From: Acanthornis magna
Taxonomy: Eukaryota > Chordata > Aves > Passeriformes > Acanthizidae
Assembly: GCA_036785705.1 (NCBI GenBank)
Contig: JAWUZG010000052.1
Location: 434,001 to 498,000 of the forward strand
DNA length: 64,000 nt
Reading direction: 5' to 3'
Below, in pieces: positions 23,285 through 36,950 of the stretch (within the stretch, counting starts at the first letter, position 1; each line of letters opens with the position of its first letter). A program made the position numbers and the translations under genes. The notes beneath the pieces are model-generated. The model was not told the origin of the DNA. It was given only the letters and a program-made list of their open reading frames with translations, and did no database searches.

Positions 23285-24783
23285 GGACTTCTCTGTGCTA
23301 CAAGGCCAGTCAGCCGGAACAGAGCAAAGAGCTGGCACACTAAGGAAATAGCATTTAGTACAGCTTTATTCTAAGTTGTTAAAACAAAGATTAAGACACA
23401 AGGGTTTTATGTATATATTGTATAACTGATGATACTGAGGTAATATTTCGTGCTGGTCACAGAAAACTAACCATTTTTGAAGTGGATTGCATATGTTTTT
23501 TCATTCAGTTTTTTGTTCTTTCTGTAGTCTAAACTAATATTAGTAACTGAATGACAAAACCAGGCCATTGATGGCCAAGCTAAGTGTTTGTGTGGCCTAT
23601 AGTGAACTGAATGCTTAACCCAAACTACTTTAACTTTGCACTTTTATACAGTTAATGAAGTATGTAATGGTTGATTTAGGGCTTTATTCTATCTTGCTTT
23701 TCCACAGCCTCCTTTGCAATTTATATTTTAAGCAAAATGGTTGGGATACCTGTGCTATATAGTTAATTCTGTACCAAGGTTCCATTTCCTCTTTAGTCCA
23801 ACTGAGATGTTCATTGTGGAGGATGTTCTAGGGTGTGACCAGCAGAAGACACTGAAATGATGAAGCCTTATAGGTGTTCTTGTTTATGCTTGGAAACTGA
23901 ATTCCTAATTTGTTTGACCAGTGATTCATCACAGAACTCTAGAGTGACTGTAGAAACATAAGAAACACTCTTTTTTATTTTTTGTAATTGTTATTTACAT
24001 ACCTTTCTTTTCTATCACTGCCATTAACTTTCCATTTCCCATTCATACTACTGATTGACAAATACCTTAGATGTGCTGTAGTTTAGCTTTGAATTTTCCT
24101 TTCTCTTATTTTATAAGTCTTAAATATTGGTCTGACTTTCAGAAGGATCTTCTTATTCAGAAACGGAGACGTAAAGAACAAGACTGAAGTTGAGGATATC
24201 CCGAAATATAAGTGGCAGAACTTTGCTTGCTCTTGATCTATCAAATGGTTAGTCTGTGAGAAAGTTGACCACATTTTAAAACCAAACTTTAGGGTTTAAT
24301 GGGACGACAAACTCTGTTTTCTGCAATTTTTATTTACCCAGCTGATGGAAGTTAATAAGTAAATGTAAACAAAACATTAAACTAACACAGTTTTTCAAAA
24401 TATACCTCATATGAAGGCTGTGGTTTTGACTCTCTTGATTTTGGGGCAACTAACAGAGTCTGTCTCTGTGCCTACTTGCTGCCACGCTATGCAATTTTTG
24501 TCTGCTTTTGATGCTCTGGGGGATTTATCCTTCTTGCCATGAAGAAAAAAGGGTAATGCTCAGACTGATCCAAAATCCAATTCTGTATTGATTTACAACG
24601 TGGTCACAGCAGCAAAGCATGGTAATGTAGCTATAAAGCTGTCTCCCAGGTCTCAAAGTCCTGACTGTTGAACAATCAGTGCTGGCTAAAATGGTCTCCT
24701 CCCCTTTATGTCTTTTTCTCTGTTTGCAGTTTCTCTGCATCTTCCATGTCCATCAGTAGCTCTCCTACTGATGTGAACCTCCA

Positions 24784-24789
24784 AATAAA
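24784..24789 (+). terminator. ACER3: Distal AATAAA poly(A) signal candidate
   Basis: AATAAA followed by ctgtggcttttgttatgtga, a GT/T-rich downstream element of the expected kind. It would give a 3' UTR of about 1.6 kb. Confidence 0.4.
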
Positions 24790-27700
24790 ACTGTGGCTTT
24801 TGTTATGTGATGATCCTGGACCCTTGAGATCAAACAGCCCCAAACTCTGGGCTGGAAGAAGATACTTAACCTTGAGTGAGTTCAGTGAGGTTTAAGCATG
24901 TGCTGATAGCAGTGCATTTCAACCTGTGCACCCCTATAAAGACACCTGAAGGGTAATTTTTGAACAGCTTTGGTATCAGTAGGTTCCAGTTCCATAGACA
25001 AGGTCAGCATCTGTGTTGGGGAATTTGAGTGCACTTCAGACTGAAAGAAGCTAGAAGAACTAGCATTAGAGGTAGGAAAAAGCTGTTATGGATCAAGTGT
25101 CTTTAATTATCTTGAAGGCATATTTTTTGTAAAGAGATTTGAAAACTGTTTCAAAAATGTAGCTTGAAAATAAGTGCCTGCCTGTTCACCTTCAGGCTTT
25201 CTCAAGCATTTTTCTGCACACTGTATCCCATTTTTGTATTTAGTGTGTTTACATATGTTCATGAGTTAGGGAAGGAATCCCATAAGAGAAGCAGTGCAGC
25301 AGCAAGACATATCAAGAGTCACTTGTGACATCTGCTAGGTATGGTATTATTTTTATGAAAGTAAGAAAAAGCTTTATTTTAATGGCCTTAGTTTTGTTAC
25401 TGAAGGATCTGAGAGCTCTGTTTAGTTTAGTAATTGTAAGAACCAGAATGTCCTCAAAAGCCACTTTCTTATTGATCAAACATCTCTATGATGATATATT
25501 TTAAAGACATTTTTTGATTCTTCTACGCATTTGCAACTAGGAAGTGTATGGTGGGGGGGCGGTTCAGATCTTGTTGAATTGAATTGTCAGGATTTTTTTT
25601 TTAAAAGTAGGAGAAGCTCTTAATTTTATACTACTGTTAGTTTTTCATGTGTCATTTGTTATTGATGTTTTCATCTTAAAAAAAATTATGCAAATTGGCT
25701 TCTTCTTACATTCCAAATGACCAAAAACACGCACACCTCTACCACCCTGCCAGCAGCCTTTATTTCAACTGAAGAATGTAATTTCCCTCTGTGTCCTTCT
25801 TAGCATAAATAATCTGAAATCATAGGTGCTTTGGTTTGCCTTACTGATCTTGTGAGTGATATTGAAAATGACAAGCCAGTTTTTACTGCATGTCACTGTA
25901 ATTTAGACTGCCTTTTCTAGTGCCTGGAAAGACATACATTCTTACTCCTGTAATATGTTAAATGTCTGTTAATTGCTTTTTATTTATATCACTTGTATGA
26001 CAATGTTGGTTTTTTTTTCTACAGACCTTAGAGCAGTATATCCCAAACTTTTCTTGCACTCCATCTTAGAAGGTCATGTGTGATCCTATTTTTGAGTAGG
26101 ATTCAGACAGCAGCTACCTTAAAGAGAGTTATGGAAGTAGCAGGTGTCATTTGATATGAATTCTACAGGATGTGCTGGACAGACTTGATAGCAATGAACT
26201 CTTCTATTCCTTAACATCTGTGAAGAACCATAGGAAATCTGCCACCGTTTGACCATCAATTTGACACAGATGAGCAGCAAGTAGCTCTGCAGTCTGTGAG
26301 CTGAAAAATTCTTTCTTGGAAATAAGAGGAAAAACTTCAAAATTACTCACACAGTACAGATCAAACCCATACCTTATTCTGGGAATGTAGATTTTTTTGA
26401 TACAGCTCAAGACATGCATTCTCCAGAACTGAAGATGTGAAGAGGAATCTCATCCGTGGTTCAAAGACAGTATTGTTGGCTAGCAGTATTAGTCATCTCC
26501 AGACTTCATCTTAATGCTTTCTCTGTTAGCACAGGGATGATGTGCTGCCCACAAGTGTTTAGAAAACTACCCCCAGTCAGAGTTGGAATGTGCAGCCTTA
26601 CCACTTGCCTGTCTACCTCTGTCATGTATTGTACCATGCCTGTGCCCTTAATTACATTTGCCTGAATGTGTGGACATCAGAGCAGCCTGATTTAAACCAT
26701 GCAGCCCCTGAGAATGGTAACAGTATTGTATTGATTCGTGGCTGACTCTGTTCCCTCCCTGTAAACATCCTGGCTTTTTTGGTGTCTGTCACTTAGAGCT
26801 TGTGCCCAGTCTGCCATTCATCTGAGTGTAAGTCTGGCTGCTTTAGAGAGACATTTGAGTAGGAGGACTTCAGAGAGATGTAGCGAAATCTTTTGGGAGG
26901 GATATGGTGGAAAATATTACTTTAGTTTTAATTCTCTTTTAATCCTGTTCTGTGCTGTCTTGCTTGGCTAAAGCTGAATTGTATGATTTGAAACACAGTT
27001 GGTTCTTTTGGCCATAGTGGATTTGCTTCTAACACCTGGTTTCAAGCAGCTGAATGTCTTTTTCAGCAAACACTTCCATGTGAACCTCAGCAACAGAAAA
27101 TCCTCCCAATGCCACCAGTGTTTCTCACAGTCACTACCACCTTGTTTAATCTGCATTCAAGATTTTCACTATTTTTTTAAAACCTATTTCTCTCTGTGAA
27201 TATATTACAGCATTTAACAGCAGGTGATGAAACAATTCAGTACAGCGCTGCTCAGTCAGAGATTGAGCTGTAATGAAACAGCACTGCTGTTTTCTTTAGT
27301 AGACATCACAATTTGGGAACACACATCTGTTTGGGGGAATGTGTGCCCCGTAATTTCAATCAACGTATTCAGGTAAAACTTTTAGTTTACTTTGAACTCC
27401 ATCTGCACTTTATAAGTAGGCAGTAGAAGGCTTTAACTGCAAAGTGCTGTTTGGCTGTGAGACTTCATCATGAAGAGGGATAAATGATGGAGTCTTTATT
27501 ACACATGAGCAGAGCAAAGCCAGAAGGAGATTATGAAAAGAGAATAACAAAAGATTAAGCACAGAATCCCATAGTATTACGTCAACCACCCTCCTGGTAT
27601 CTGCACTTTAGATACTTGAATGTTTTGCTATTTATTTCCACATTGACTGCACTCCTCACCACAGAAGCGATGTAGTTTCTGTTACATTCAGTTCATTGCA

Positions 27701-30700
27701 GGTGACTTAGGGGCTGTTTTATGAGGATGGAACATGACACAGATTGTTTTGTACATGAATGAATGCATTTCTGATCCATCTGGAACGTCCTCTGCCAGCT
27801 TTGTTTGAGAGTCTGTAACCTAAAGACAGAGAACATTCTGTGTAACTATTAGGATTGGGTTTGGGTTACTTTGTTCAGTTTCTCATGCACAACTGCCTAC
27901 GGCTGCCAAGTGCCTGATCTCGCTGTTGCAAGGCTTTTCTGAGAGCTGAGGTCTGTAAGACAAAGTCTCTGGCAGGTGGGGTCCATTTTGTCTAAAATTC
28001 TCCTTCTACAGGAATCACAGTGCTCTTTTTAGTGGCTTTTCAGTTAGTTATCCAATACGTGTCTGCCTCTGACTCAAACTTGAGCTTGACTACCCACCTT
28101 CCTGATGCTGTTGCATCTTTCCGGGTTTCAAAAGCTGGTTGAGGGATTTAGCCACATTTTGTATTTTTTGATTGTGTAGTTCAGTGACAGGCAATGTGAG
28201 GGTGCAGCAGTCAAGCAAGCACTTTATGCAGAGCCCCCTTGTTGGAACTCCCAGCCAGATGCTCTAAACAGGGCTGGGAATAGGGGGATTCATATGTACA
28301 ATTTGGGAGGCAGGTTTGATGCCTGAACCTCTTACTTTAGAACTCTCCCATTTTACTTGTTGAAAATATTTAGGTTTGACTAAGTATCTAATTGTAGATT
28401 TAAGAAGAACCAAGTTCAGAGTTCATATGAGACCCTAAACCAGTGCCTGCAGTTTTGGGGGGTTTTTTGCACATATATCACACAAATGGAATCTGCCTGA
28501 TGTTTAAGAGCAGATTGTTAAGATTTTTAAAAATGCAAAGATAAAGGGTCCTTTGCTTATTTGTCCACAGAAATAGCTATAAGCACACTCTTAGATTCTT
28601 CCTTCTGTCCCCAAAGCTCTGGAACATATATATTTTTCTCCAAAGACAGCATTGAGTAAAATGGCTTATAGCAAGTTACATACCAAAATGTTTTCTACAT
28701 TAAAGTTGTGGAAGAACTTTGTGTATACTATTGCTCCTTAGATTTTGGAAGAGAGGGTTTCAAGCAGTGTAAGCAGTAGTTACTTCTTAGACTGAACAGG
28801 AACTATTTTTTCTCTTCATTTTCCAAATTGATGTTGACTGTTTCATGTTGACTGTTGATGCCAGTTTAATGCACAGATGATGTTACTGTCTGATAAATAA
28901 CATCTGCCCACCTGTAGTGGACAGGAACTCTCCCACGCATTCAGTGACCAAGCTTTCTAACATTGACTCTATTCATTCTAACATGTGGTTTCTCTTCCTG
29001 AAATTCAGTACATTGTTGCAGATAGGTAACACTGTGACAAATGAGTAGCAGTTGATTTGTAGAACCCAGCTAGGTTGAGAAATGCTTTTTGATAATTTTA
29101 ATACACTGAACTGACTCTTCATACCACACCAGCTGGTAACTAACATTAGGCTTATATGTATCAGCATATCTTGTTTTCCAAAGCACAGTAGCTTTGAAAT
29201 ATTTAATATATTTCATTTGTTAGTCATGCTGCAGTCAAGCACTAATTTGTGTCTTTATAGTACAAACTATTAAAGAATTTTGTTTTAAATACAGCTTTTC
29301 CCAGGTGGTTCTTGGTTTTTGTGTTGCACAGGGCTGGCTGGTTCATCTGGATGCTATTCAGTAGATGGGAGGTTGTGTCTTGGCGTGGTGGTGTGCAAGT
29401 AGAACAGCATGATTGGTGTGTCCTGCAATGATGAGGAAGCTGCTTGCCTGCAGCTAAGAGTCTCCATGGCAGTAGGGTTCCCCAATCGGCCTTGTGCTGT
29501 GGCCTTTTGAGCACTGGGCCTCGCTCAGAGGTGTAGTGTTGGTTGTAAATACTGCAGGACCATCTTCCCTTCAAAGGCCTTCCCCAGCACACACCAGGTG
29601 GGGAAGGGACTTCAGGAATGTGATGTGGGTGGGAGAGGAAAAGGCAGGAGTCAGGTGAACGTGCAGGCAGCCCAGAGAATGCAGTTTGCACACCCTTTGC
29701 TTCAGCCTTTTCCTATTCCTTTCAGTGAGAGAGGAGGATAATCACCGCAGGGCAAAGCCTCTCCGGGTAGGAACAACCAGGCACTAAACCAGCAAGTCTC
29801 ATCACACCCTAGCAGCCAGAGTCCAGTAGTGACCATCACGTGTTTTCCCCACTTTAGCCGCTCTCCTAGGTGTGCAGAGACCCCAGTTTCTCCTGCTTAA
29901 CTCTCTCAAAGCTGTGTCTCTGCAGGGGCAGCCTGGAGTTCACTATTCAGGGGTCAAGCCACAGGGCAGGAAACCTCAGAGCCAGTGGTGTAAGTGGCTG
30001 GGGGAAGCTGTGCCACCTCCCCTCGGTTGTGCTGCGTACAGAGGCACATCCAGACTCTGCAGACAAGCGTTGCCAGAACTCTGGGGCTGGGTGAAATCCA
30101 GCTTTGCATATTGAGCTTGTAGCTGGCCTAGAACTGAGTAATACTTTGAAATTTCCCTGGGGATAAAAACATTGTGGTTCTGTCAAAGCCCTCCTCCCAA
30201 CCAGAAAATTGATTTTTGAGCTTGACAATTCCCTCTCAAGACTGCCAATTTACTTGCAGCTTTATGAATTTATCTCTTCCCCCCCCCACACCACTTCAAC
30301 TCCCCCCTTTATTTTTTTTTTAATTCAGCCTCTTCAAAAGCTAAAAGTGAAGGTCTATGCTTGCACCAGTTAAATCCAGGTGGCTCTAATCAGAGACTTG
30401 TCTGTTCATGGTGCTGTATGGAGACAGTTGCTGCCAGTTGGCAAAGGAGCTGACTATCCAGCCTGGATCTTTGACGCTAAGTTCATGGAGATGGAGGAGA
30501 TAATGGAGTCATGAATGGAGCTGTGATGGGTCTGTCTCTACTGTGAGTCATCTTTGAGGGCTTCTCTGATGGGTCCCCATGGGGACAGGGACCATGGTTG
30601 TGCTGGTATGGGAAAGGATCATGGAGGCAGGACAAGGACAAATGTCTGGATTTAAACTCAGTCACACAAAAGGGGATAATGTGATGAACTCAAGGAGAGG

Positions 30701-32586
30701 TCCCTTGCACCCTGAGCAGGAACAGAGCTGGGATGATGTTCTCACTCACCTTTTGTATGTGAGGGACTCTATTTGCCAAGACAGAACTGATGTTGTGTTA
30801 AGCTCTGTGTGTGATGGATAACCTACAAGCAGAAACTTTGCAGACTTACTTTAGATGTAGTTTGCATTCACTGGTTAATTTAGCATCCTGGCTCCTGAAC
30901 TCCTTTCCAAGGTGAGTCACCCAAGCTGGGTATCTCACCTTACTCACATGCAACACCCAAGGCTCTCAGTGCATGACACTTTCTAGCTGCTACACCAATA
31001 CAAATAGCCACTAAAAACATCCAACATCATTAATCACCTTTGCTCAGACTGACTTTATAATTAGCATGCAAGAGGCACCCACCAACTTAATGAAATTAGC
31101 AGTAATTAATGGCACTGGCACACATGTAGAGCCAACACAGGGACCAGCTGGAATGTGGGTTGTGCAGCTCCTGTGGACCGCGTGCCCACGGCACAGCACC
31201 CAGCAACACCTTGGGACATCAAGGGTGCTGACTCTGATCTCTCATCACAGAGATAAGGTAGGTGAATGCTAATGAACAGCAGCTTGCATGATCCCACAGA
31301 AATGGAATTAAGCTTAAGTTACTCTGCTGATGTAAACTGATGTCAAACCCCAAATATTTATAGGCTGGCTGAGTATCAGAGCTGCAGTGATTTATGTGGA
31401 TGTCTAACCTTAGCACTGCTTTTTCCTCATAGCTGTTGTGTTGACTCAGTGCCGAATAGCGGAACAGAGTGCATTTGTAAAAATATTGCAGTATTGTAGA
31501 AGCCTGGGGACAAATCCAACTTCTCAGGTAAGAGAAGTGATGAACAGAACAGCCAGATCCACTCTGCAGCCAGGCAAACCTGTCCAGGCACTTGTGAGTC
31601 ATTGCTTCACAGGGTTTTATTGCTTAACAGGGTTTTGTTCATTTAGAGTCCTCTGAGGGTTGATTTGTTTGGGGTTTTTTTCTATTTGTTTGGGAATTTT
31701 TCTTTAATCATCTCATTTTTAACAACCCACCTCGGCTGGAATGAAAGCAAAATTAAGTGCTAGTTACAAAATGAAAAACAACAATGAACCTGCAAGCCAC
31801 AGCATGAAAACAGAGCTGCTACAGAAGGGATATTTTTGTACAGGTTATCTGAAAAACAAACAAACTACAGCTGTTTTCTTGCTGCTGACATTATTAAAGC
31901 AGGAGGGCTGATTAACACTGTGGACTTGTTTCTGCTGAAAATCTCTCTGTCACATCCCCCTGGGTTTGACAGTTCACTGTCAATTTGCTTTGCAGCCGAG
32001 GCGCTCAGGCACATCCCTCCGGAGTGGTTGTGGCTCTTCAGTAACACCCAGGACATCTGATACTAAGTGGCTTTGTCCATATGCTCACCTCATGTGCTGT
32101 TCAGGATAGAGTAAAAAGCCTTTTTCCCATGCCATGAGCTGTGTTACATCCCAGCAGATCCCCTTCTCTCCAATAAGCTTCACAGGGCACATCAGCAGTC
32201 CCTTGTCAGGTTTTTACAACCATGAGAGCAAGCAGGCCAAACTCATGATGATCAGACTTTAGGGGAAGTCACTGTTTAAACATAGTAAGGGCAGAACCCT
32301 AAATCAGAATAAAAACCTGGCCATTCTTGCCTTAATTAGATTCAACAGGGCTAAACACAGTGCTGGCGGCAATTACCTTCAGCAAGGGTGATGTTTTATA
32401 TCTGGAGTGGAAACATGCACATGTGGGAAGGCTGGAGGTAAAGGAGAACATCTCTTTACAGCCTCTGACTCCAAATAAAACCCTGGTGTTATCCTGCCTG
32501 AATCCATGCCCAGCTTGGCTGTCTCTGCTTAGAGAGCCATAGTTTAATTTATTTATATATATATAATGATAATATCAGAGATGGTA

Positions 32587-32602
32587 GCTTGAAGCTTCAA
32601 GC
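32587..32602. repeat. 16-nt perfect palindrome with adjacent near-copy
   Basis: gcttgaagcttcaagc reads the same on both strands and is followed after four bases by tgaagcttgaag, a partial copy of the same core. It could extrude a small hairpin. No function is suggested by its intergenic context. Confidence 0.6.
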
Positions 32603-34710
32603 ACCTGAAGCTTGAAGTTAGAAGTCTTGGCTAATGAGAAGTGTCCGATGTGATTCCTGTAATCACTTGCACTCACCCAGATACGAGGCTATGGGACCTC
32701 TCCTGAGAGAGACCTCAGGTTGACAGCATTAATGTGTGGGTACAACTGGAGCAATGCCTCTTCAATTAAGGTGCCCAGAGGAAGGGACAAGCTCTGTGTC
32801 CCTGGCTGAACTGTCTCATTGATTGAGTCCCCACCAGGTAAAAAGTGGCACACAGCCATGCTCTAGCAGTGGGAGCTGTACCCAGAAGCACAGGGGTGCC
32901 TGGGACTGGCCCTGTTTCCCCTTGGGGACAAGATGAGCCAGTGAGGACTGGCACGATGTTGCATCCCTACAGCTGCCTAGCACTGCACAGCCTCTTTGAA
33001 ACCTCTGGTGACAGGGATCCTACAGCCTCCACTGCCTGCCCACCCCAACGCTAGACTTGGAAAGTAGTCCCCAAAAGCTCAGTTAGATACAAGCCTTGTC
33101 CCTCCTTTGGGCTTTTTACCTTGTAAGAAGCTGAATGTGAATGGGATTTTCATCTTCCTCCTTTCTCTAAATTATCGATGTCACTAAACTGGATTTTAAA
33201 AAAAAAAATCCAGTCTTCAGAGTTGAAATAGAAACTTTTGAAACACCTTTTCCTTTATCTCTTTTTGGCTTCAATGCCTTCTTTTTAGCAAAGACATCTA
33301 ACAATGAAAAGACATTTCACTGGCTGCATCATCAGCCATTAAAACACCATATGCAAAGATGAAGTAATCTGGATGCTTTGGGATGGATTTAGATCCTTGG
33401 ACAGTAAGATTTCCCAGCCTCATATTTGGTGATGGGTCTTTTTGTGCTGTATGACTACTGCTGGGTCTGTTTTTTCTCTCTTCTTCCCTTTTAAAACACA
33501 GAGATGTGCATGTGAGACAGTACCATCCCCCAGGGAAATCTTTGAGCAAGATCAGGGGCTCCCAAAGGATGCAACACCAGGGTCAGGCATCCCAAACCCC
33601 TCCCACCAGCCCCATGCAGCAGAAATTATCTCCCTCCACAGTCCAGACTACCTGAAATCCACTATAAGCATTGTGGCAAGTCCTGGGGATTTAGGTTGCA
33701 AACACTTGCCCAAGTGAAACAAGAGGCTCCACTGAGAATTAAAGGTAAAGCTAATAATTTTGTCTTTTCCTTGCCAAATGCTTCACATAATTGTTTGCTA
33801 ACTAATACAGCCTTTTCTTTGCAACTGGCAAATAAGTGAGATGACTTGAATTACTGAAAAATAAGGAGGATTTCAGATTGTAAGGAGGACTGCTGGCTGC
33901 TGTCCCCAATGGCTAGCCTGTATATTAATTATTTTCCTGCTGATTCAGAGGGAAGATAGCCAAGCTGTGAATCAGCCCTACCTCTTCTTGCAACACCTAT
34001 CATTTCCCTAGATCTCCTCTCCAAGTCCCAGCCAGGTCTGGCAGCGCTTTGTTAATGAGATCAGTAATTGCAGCACGAGCTGTGCAATTGCAGAGTCAGG
34101 AGAAAATTGGAGTAATTCTGCTTTCTTCCACATTGCAAAGCAGAAAAAGCTAACTGTGAGCTGGATATAATTTTCTCCAGAAGATGGACTGACGTTTACT
34201 TTTTTGCAGGATCAGAGGGTTCCTTGTTTCTTTGCCATTGCTCTCCACAGATTATGCAGCACCGACTCCTTTAAAAAAAAAAACACTGAGAATACGAAAC
34301 ATGAAAAAAAGCCCAAATTCTCAACTCCTGACCACTGTCCAGCAGCCAAGACATGCCCCCTTGTGTGAGTGAAAGTAGATAGGACACAGATTTAATGAGG
34401 CAACAGCTTCTTGGCAGCACCACAGGTCTGCTCAGAAACAGTATCATTATTCCTTTACTTGACTAATGCAGTTGTGTTATGCAAAAAAACAGGAGAAAGT
34501 TATTTGGAGGTCCAAGTAAATAAGGTTTGGAAAGAAACACCACAGCTAATTCAGTAGGGTTCGCTGAAGCTTAGGCAGGCCTTGGACGTACCATAATTTT
34601 GTGGTTTGTGGAGAAACATTTCTGGGAACCCTCTGAAGACTTAGGGGGTCTTGTCACCATGTCTGCAATGCCTGAGGCTGCACTGGTGATACAGAGCATC
34701 TAAAATTAAA

Positions 34711-34875
34711 ATCATGGAATAGTTTGGGTGTAAGGGACTTTCAAAGATCATCTAGTTCCAGCCCTGCTGCCATGGGCAGGGACACCTCCCACTAGAGCAG
34801 GTTGCTCAGAGTCCCATCCAATATGCCCTTGAACACCTCTAGGAATGGGGCAGCCACAACTTCTACGGGCAAATA
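34711..34875 (-). mobile_element. CR1 LINE 3' fragment
   Basis: Reversed CR1 tail (aatcatggaatagtttgggt) followed by catctagttccagccctgc, gccatgggcagggacacc and cttgaacacctctaggaatg, ending near the aacttctacgggcaaa word. It is 5'-truncated and moderately diverged. Confidence 0.9.
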
Positions 34876-36125
34876 TTATTGTCATGTTCTCCTCAAGACT
34901 GAAATATTCTTATTCTCTAAAACTTTGTAAAAGAGGGGAATCAAAGTAGATGAGATGCCACTGGTTTTATTATCATCCAGATTACTGGTGTGTGAGTGGA
35001 CCATCTGCTGGTAACCACCAGTCTCATCAGCAGTGCTGGATAATTGTTGCTTTTCCCAGTGCATTTTAAAAAAGCATATCCAGAGCTTTTAAAATTATGC
35101 TTGAGTTCGTTTCTCAAACTGGCAGCAATGAAAAACTACTGGTGTCAAAGATCTCTGAAAAAAGTACATTTGGGAACATCTCCTTCTCCTACATAGTCTT
35201 TTTGGCTATAATACAGTATTTTTCTCCTAAAACATAAAGCTTGCAGAGGAGAAAGCGGCAGAAGTCAATCACCAGACACTGCAAGAAGTGAGGATGATTT
35301 CTGAGTAAGTGTTGAGAACACAAGTCAAGGCTCTTATGAACACCCAAGCACAGCATCTCAGTCACAGTTCAGGGCTTAGATGAGGATGTTAGGAAGTGCT
35401 TTACTCCTGGGGTTTTCACGAAGAATTACATCACTATTGTTTTTTCCCCCCACAGCCTCAGCTCTACCTTTCCAGCCTGTCTGTACTGCAGCTAATAAAT
35501 CTTGACTGCGCTGATGGTTTTATGCTTGCCTTGTGTTTGAAACTAAGCCCAGATGAAGCTGAGGTGTGGAGGTGACCTCTTCAATTAATACCCAAGCAAT
35601 TTCCCCTGAGTTCTGTAATTGGAGACACCTGGGTGCAGATTTTGGAGTTGGTTTCCTTACCAACTGCAGGAGTCAGCACAAGCGCTAGAGTTGGCTGCAT
35701 GCTGATGTTAAGTCAAGGTTGGGCAGATAAACAATACATAGAAGGAAGTACCCTACAAGCCTTCTGGACGTGTCCTAGAGATGTTCCTTGCTGAAGAAAA
35801 GAAGGTAGTAGAATGAAAATATCTGACTTGGAAGTGGTGGGGAAGTTCACAGGTGTCAAGTTGCCATGGGGCGATAGGGATGAAAACATGAGTGCATGGT
35901 TCCTGGTGCAGGGACAAAAAGGGACAGTAGGGACACATGGCTGCCATGGCAAAGTATCCTCAGCCCCTCCAAAACCTCCATTTCCTTGAAGAACAATGGA
36001 TGTGAGTGGCCAACCCATGGGTCCTGGTAGATGTTGGGGTAGCTCAGTAAGAAATATATTTCACAAAATTAAGAAATCCCTGGGGAAATTCAACCTTTTG
36101 GATCCTCTGGCTACTAATCTTACTG

Positions 36126-36245
36126 TCTTGTCTTGTCTTGTCTTGTCTTGTCTTGTCTTGTCTTGTCTTGTCCTGTCCTGTCCTGTCCTGTCCTGTCCTG
36201 TCCTGTCCTGTCCTGTCTTCTCTTGTCTTCTCTTGTCTTCTCTTG
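36126..36245 (+). repeat. Compound pentanucleotide array (TCTTG)9(TCCTG)9 plus alternating TCTTC/TCTTG
   Basis: Twenty-four consecutive 5-nt units: nine TCTTG, nine TCCTG, then three TCTTC-TCTTG pairs. The + strand has no A over the whole array. Open frames through it on both strands (Leu-Ser-Cys-Leu-Val type on +, Arg-Gln-Asp-Lys-Thr type on -) come from the 15-nt frame cycle and are not genes. Confidence 0.97.
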
Positions 36246-36906
36246 TTGGGAGTCATCAGAGTCACCTTTGTCTTCTTCCAGGAGCTTTGCTCTACATTCA
36301 TGCTAACAAGGACTTGGTCAAGGTGTTCCCATGAGGTCCAGCATTTTCCTGCTCCTCCTCCCCAGGAATGGCCATTCCAAAAGCCAAGGAGGGCAGTCCA
36401 AAAGTAACATCTGACAACCACTGCCTGGAAGGACAAAGTCTTCTGCCACAGGAACCAGGCAGTGCTTTGATGTATCCACACCTTGTAAATGGGCAATATT
36501 GCTAGGCAACTGGGAAACAAGGAGAAACTCAAAACACAGCAGAATTTTCCAAAATTTCCTTAGGAAAAGCAGATCCTGCCTTTTTGTGAGTCCTTCATGA
36601 ATAAGCTACCACTTTTACACAGAATGCATGACTGGAAGGAGAGGGAAACTTCTATCAAGCAAAACTACATCACCATTACACCAGTGTAAATCCAAAGTAA
36701 TTCCAGTGATCCCAGGGTTGATTTAGGCTTGTGAAGCCAAGATCAAAATTTGATCTTCTATCACAACAAGCTACTAATCTGCAAGAAGAGTTTTGTGGAA
36801 GAGCCTTGATGTGCAGCTCTGCCATGCCCATCTTAGGAGTTGCTGGAAACAGGAGCTTCAGATGTCTCTCTGCTGGGAGTTGAAGGCAGAGATGGTGACA
36901 GAAGGG

Positions 36907-36950
36907 AAAAAAAACTTTTTTTTTTTTTTTTTTTTTAAGAAGAAGAAGAA
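36907..36950. repeat. A8-C-T21-(AAG)n low-complexity tract
   Basis: Eight A, one C, 21 T, then about four to five AAG units. The A run can pair with part of the T run. A truncated poly-T retroposon tail or simple slippage could both explain it; no element body was recognised beside it. Confidence 0.75.

Larger units (their letters stand above)
23170..24810 (+). other. ACER3: Probable ACER3 3' UTR (end uncertain)
   Basis: AT-rich sequence directly after the stop codon. Possible polyadenylation signals are AATAAA at 23211-23216 (only 42 nt after the stop), AATAAA at 23279-23284, ATTAAA at 24376-24381 and AATAAA at 24784-24789. The real end cannot be fixed from sequence alone. The right limit given is just after the last of these. 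Confidence 0.5.

Noticed and set aside
22878..23351. 157-codon + strand frame overlapping the ACER3 last exon
   Set aside because: It starts in antisense CR1 (the same NTSRDGA peptide appears at other CR1 copies) and crosses the exon in the wrong phase.
29242..29691. 149-codon minus-strand frame in intergenic DNA
   Set aside because: No recognisable domain or family, no splice or promoter context, and its length is plausible by chance in GC-richer DNA.
36044..36532. 162-codon minus-strand frame with repeated Arg-Gln-Asp-Lys-Thr
   Set aside because: Created by the pentanucleotide array, whose 5-nt unit cycles through all frames without stops on that strand.
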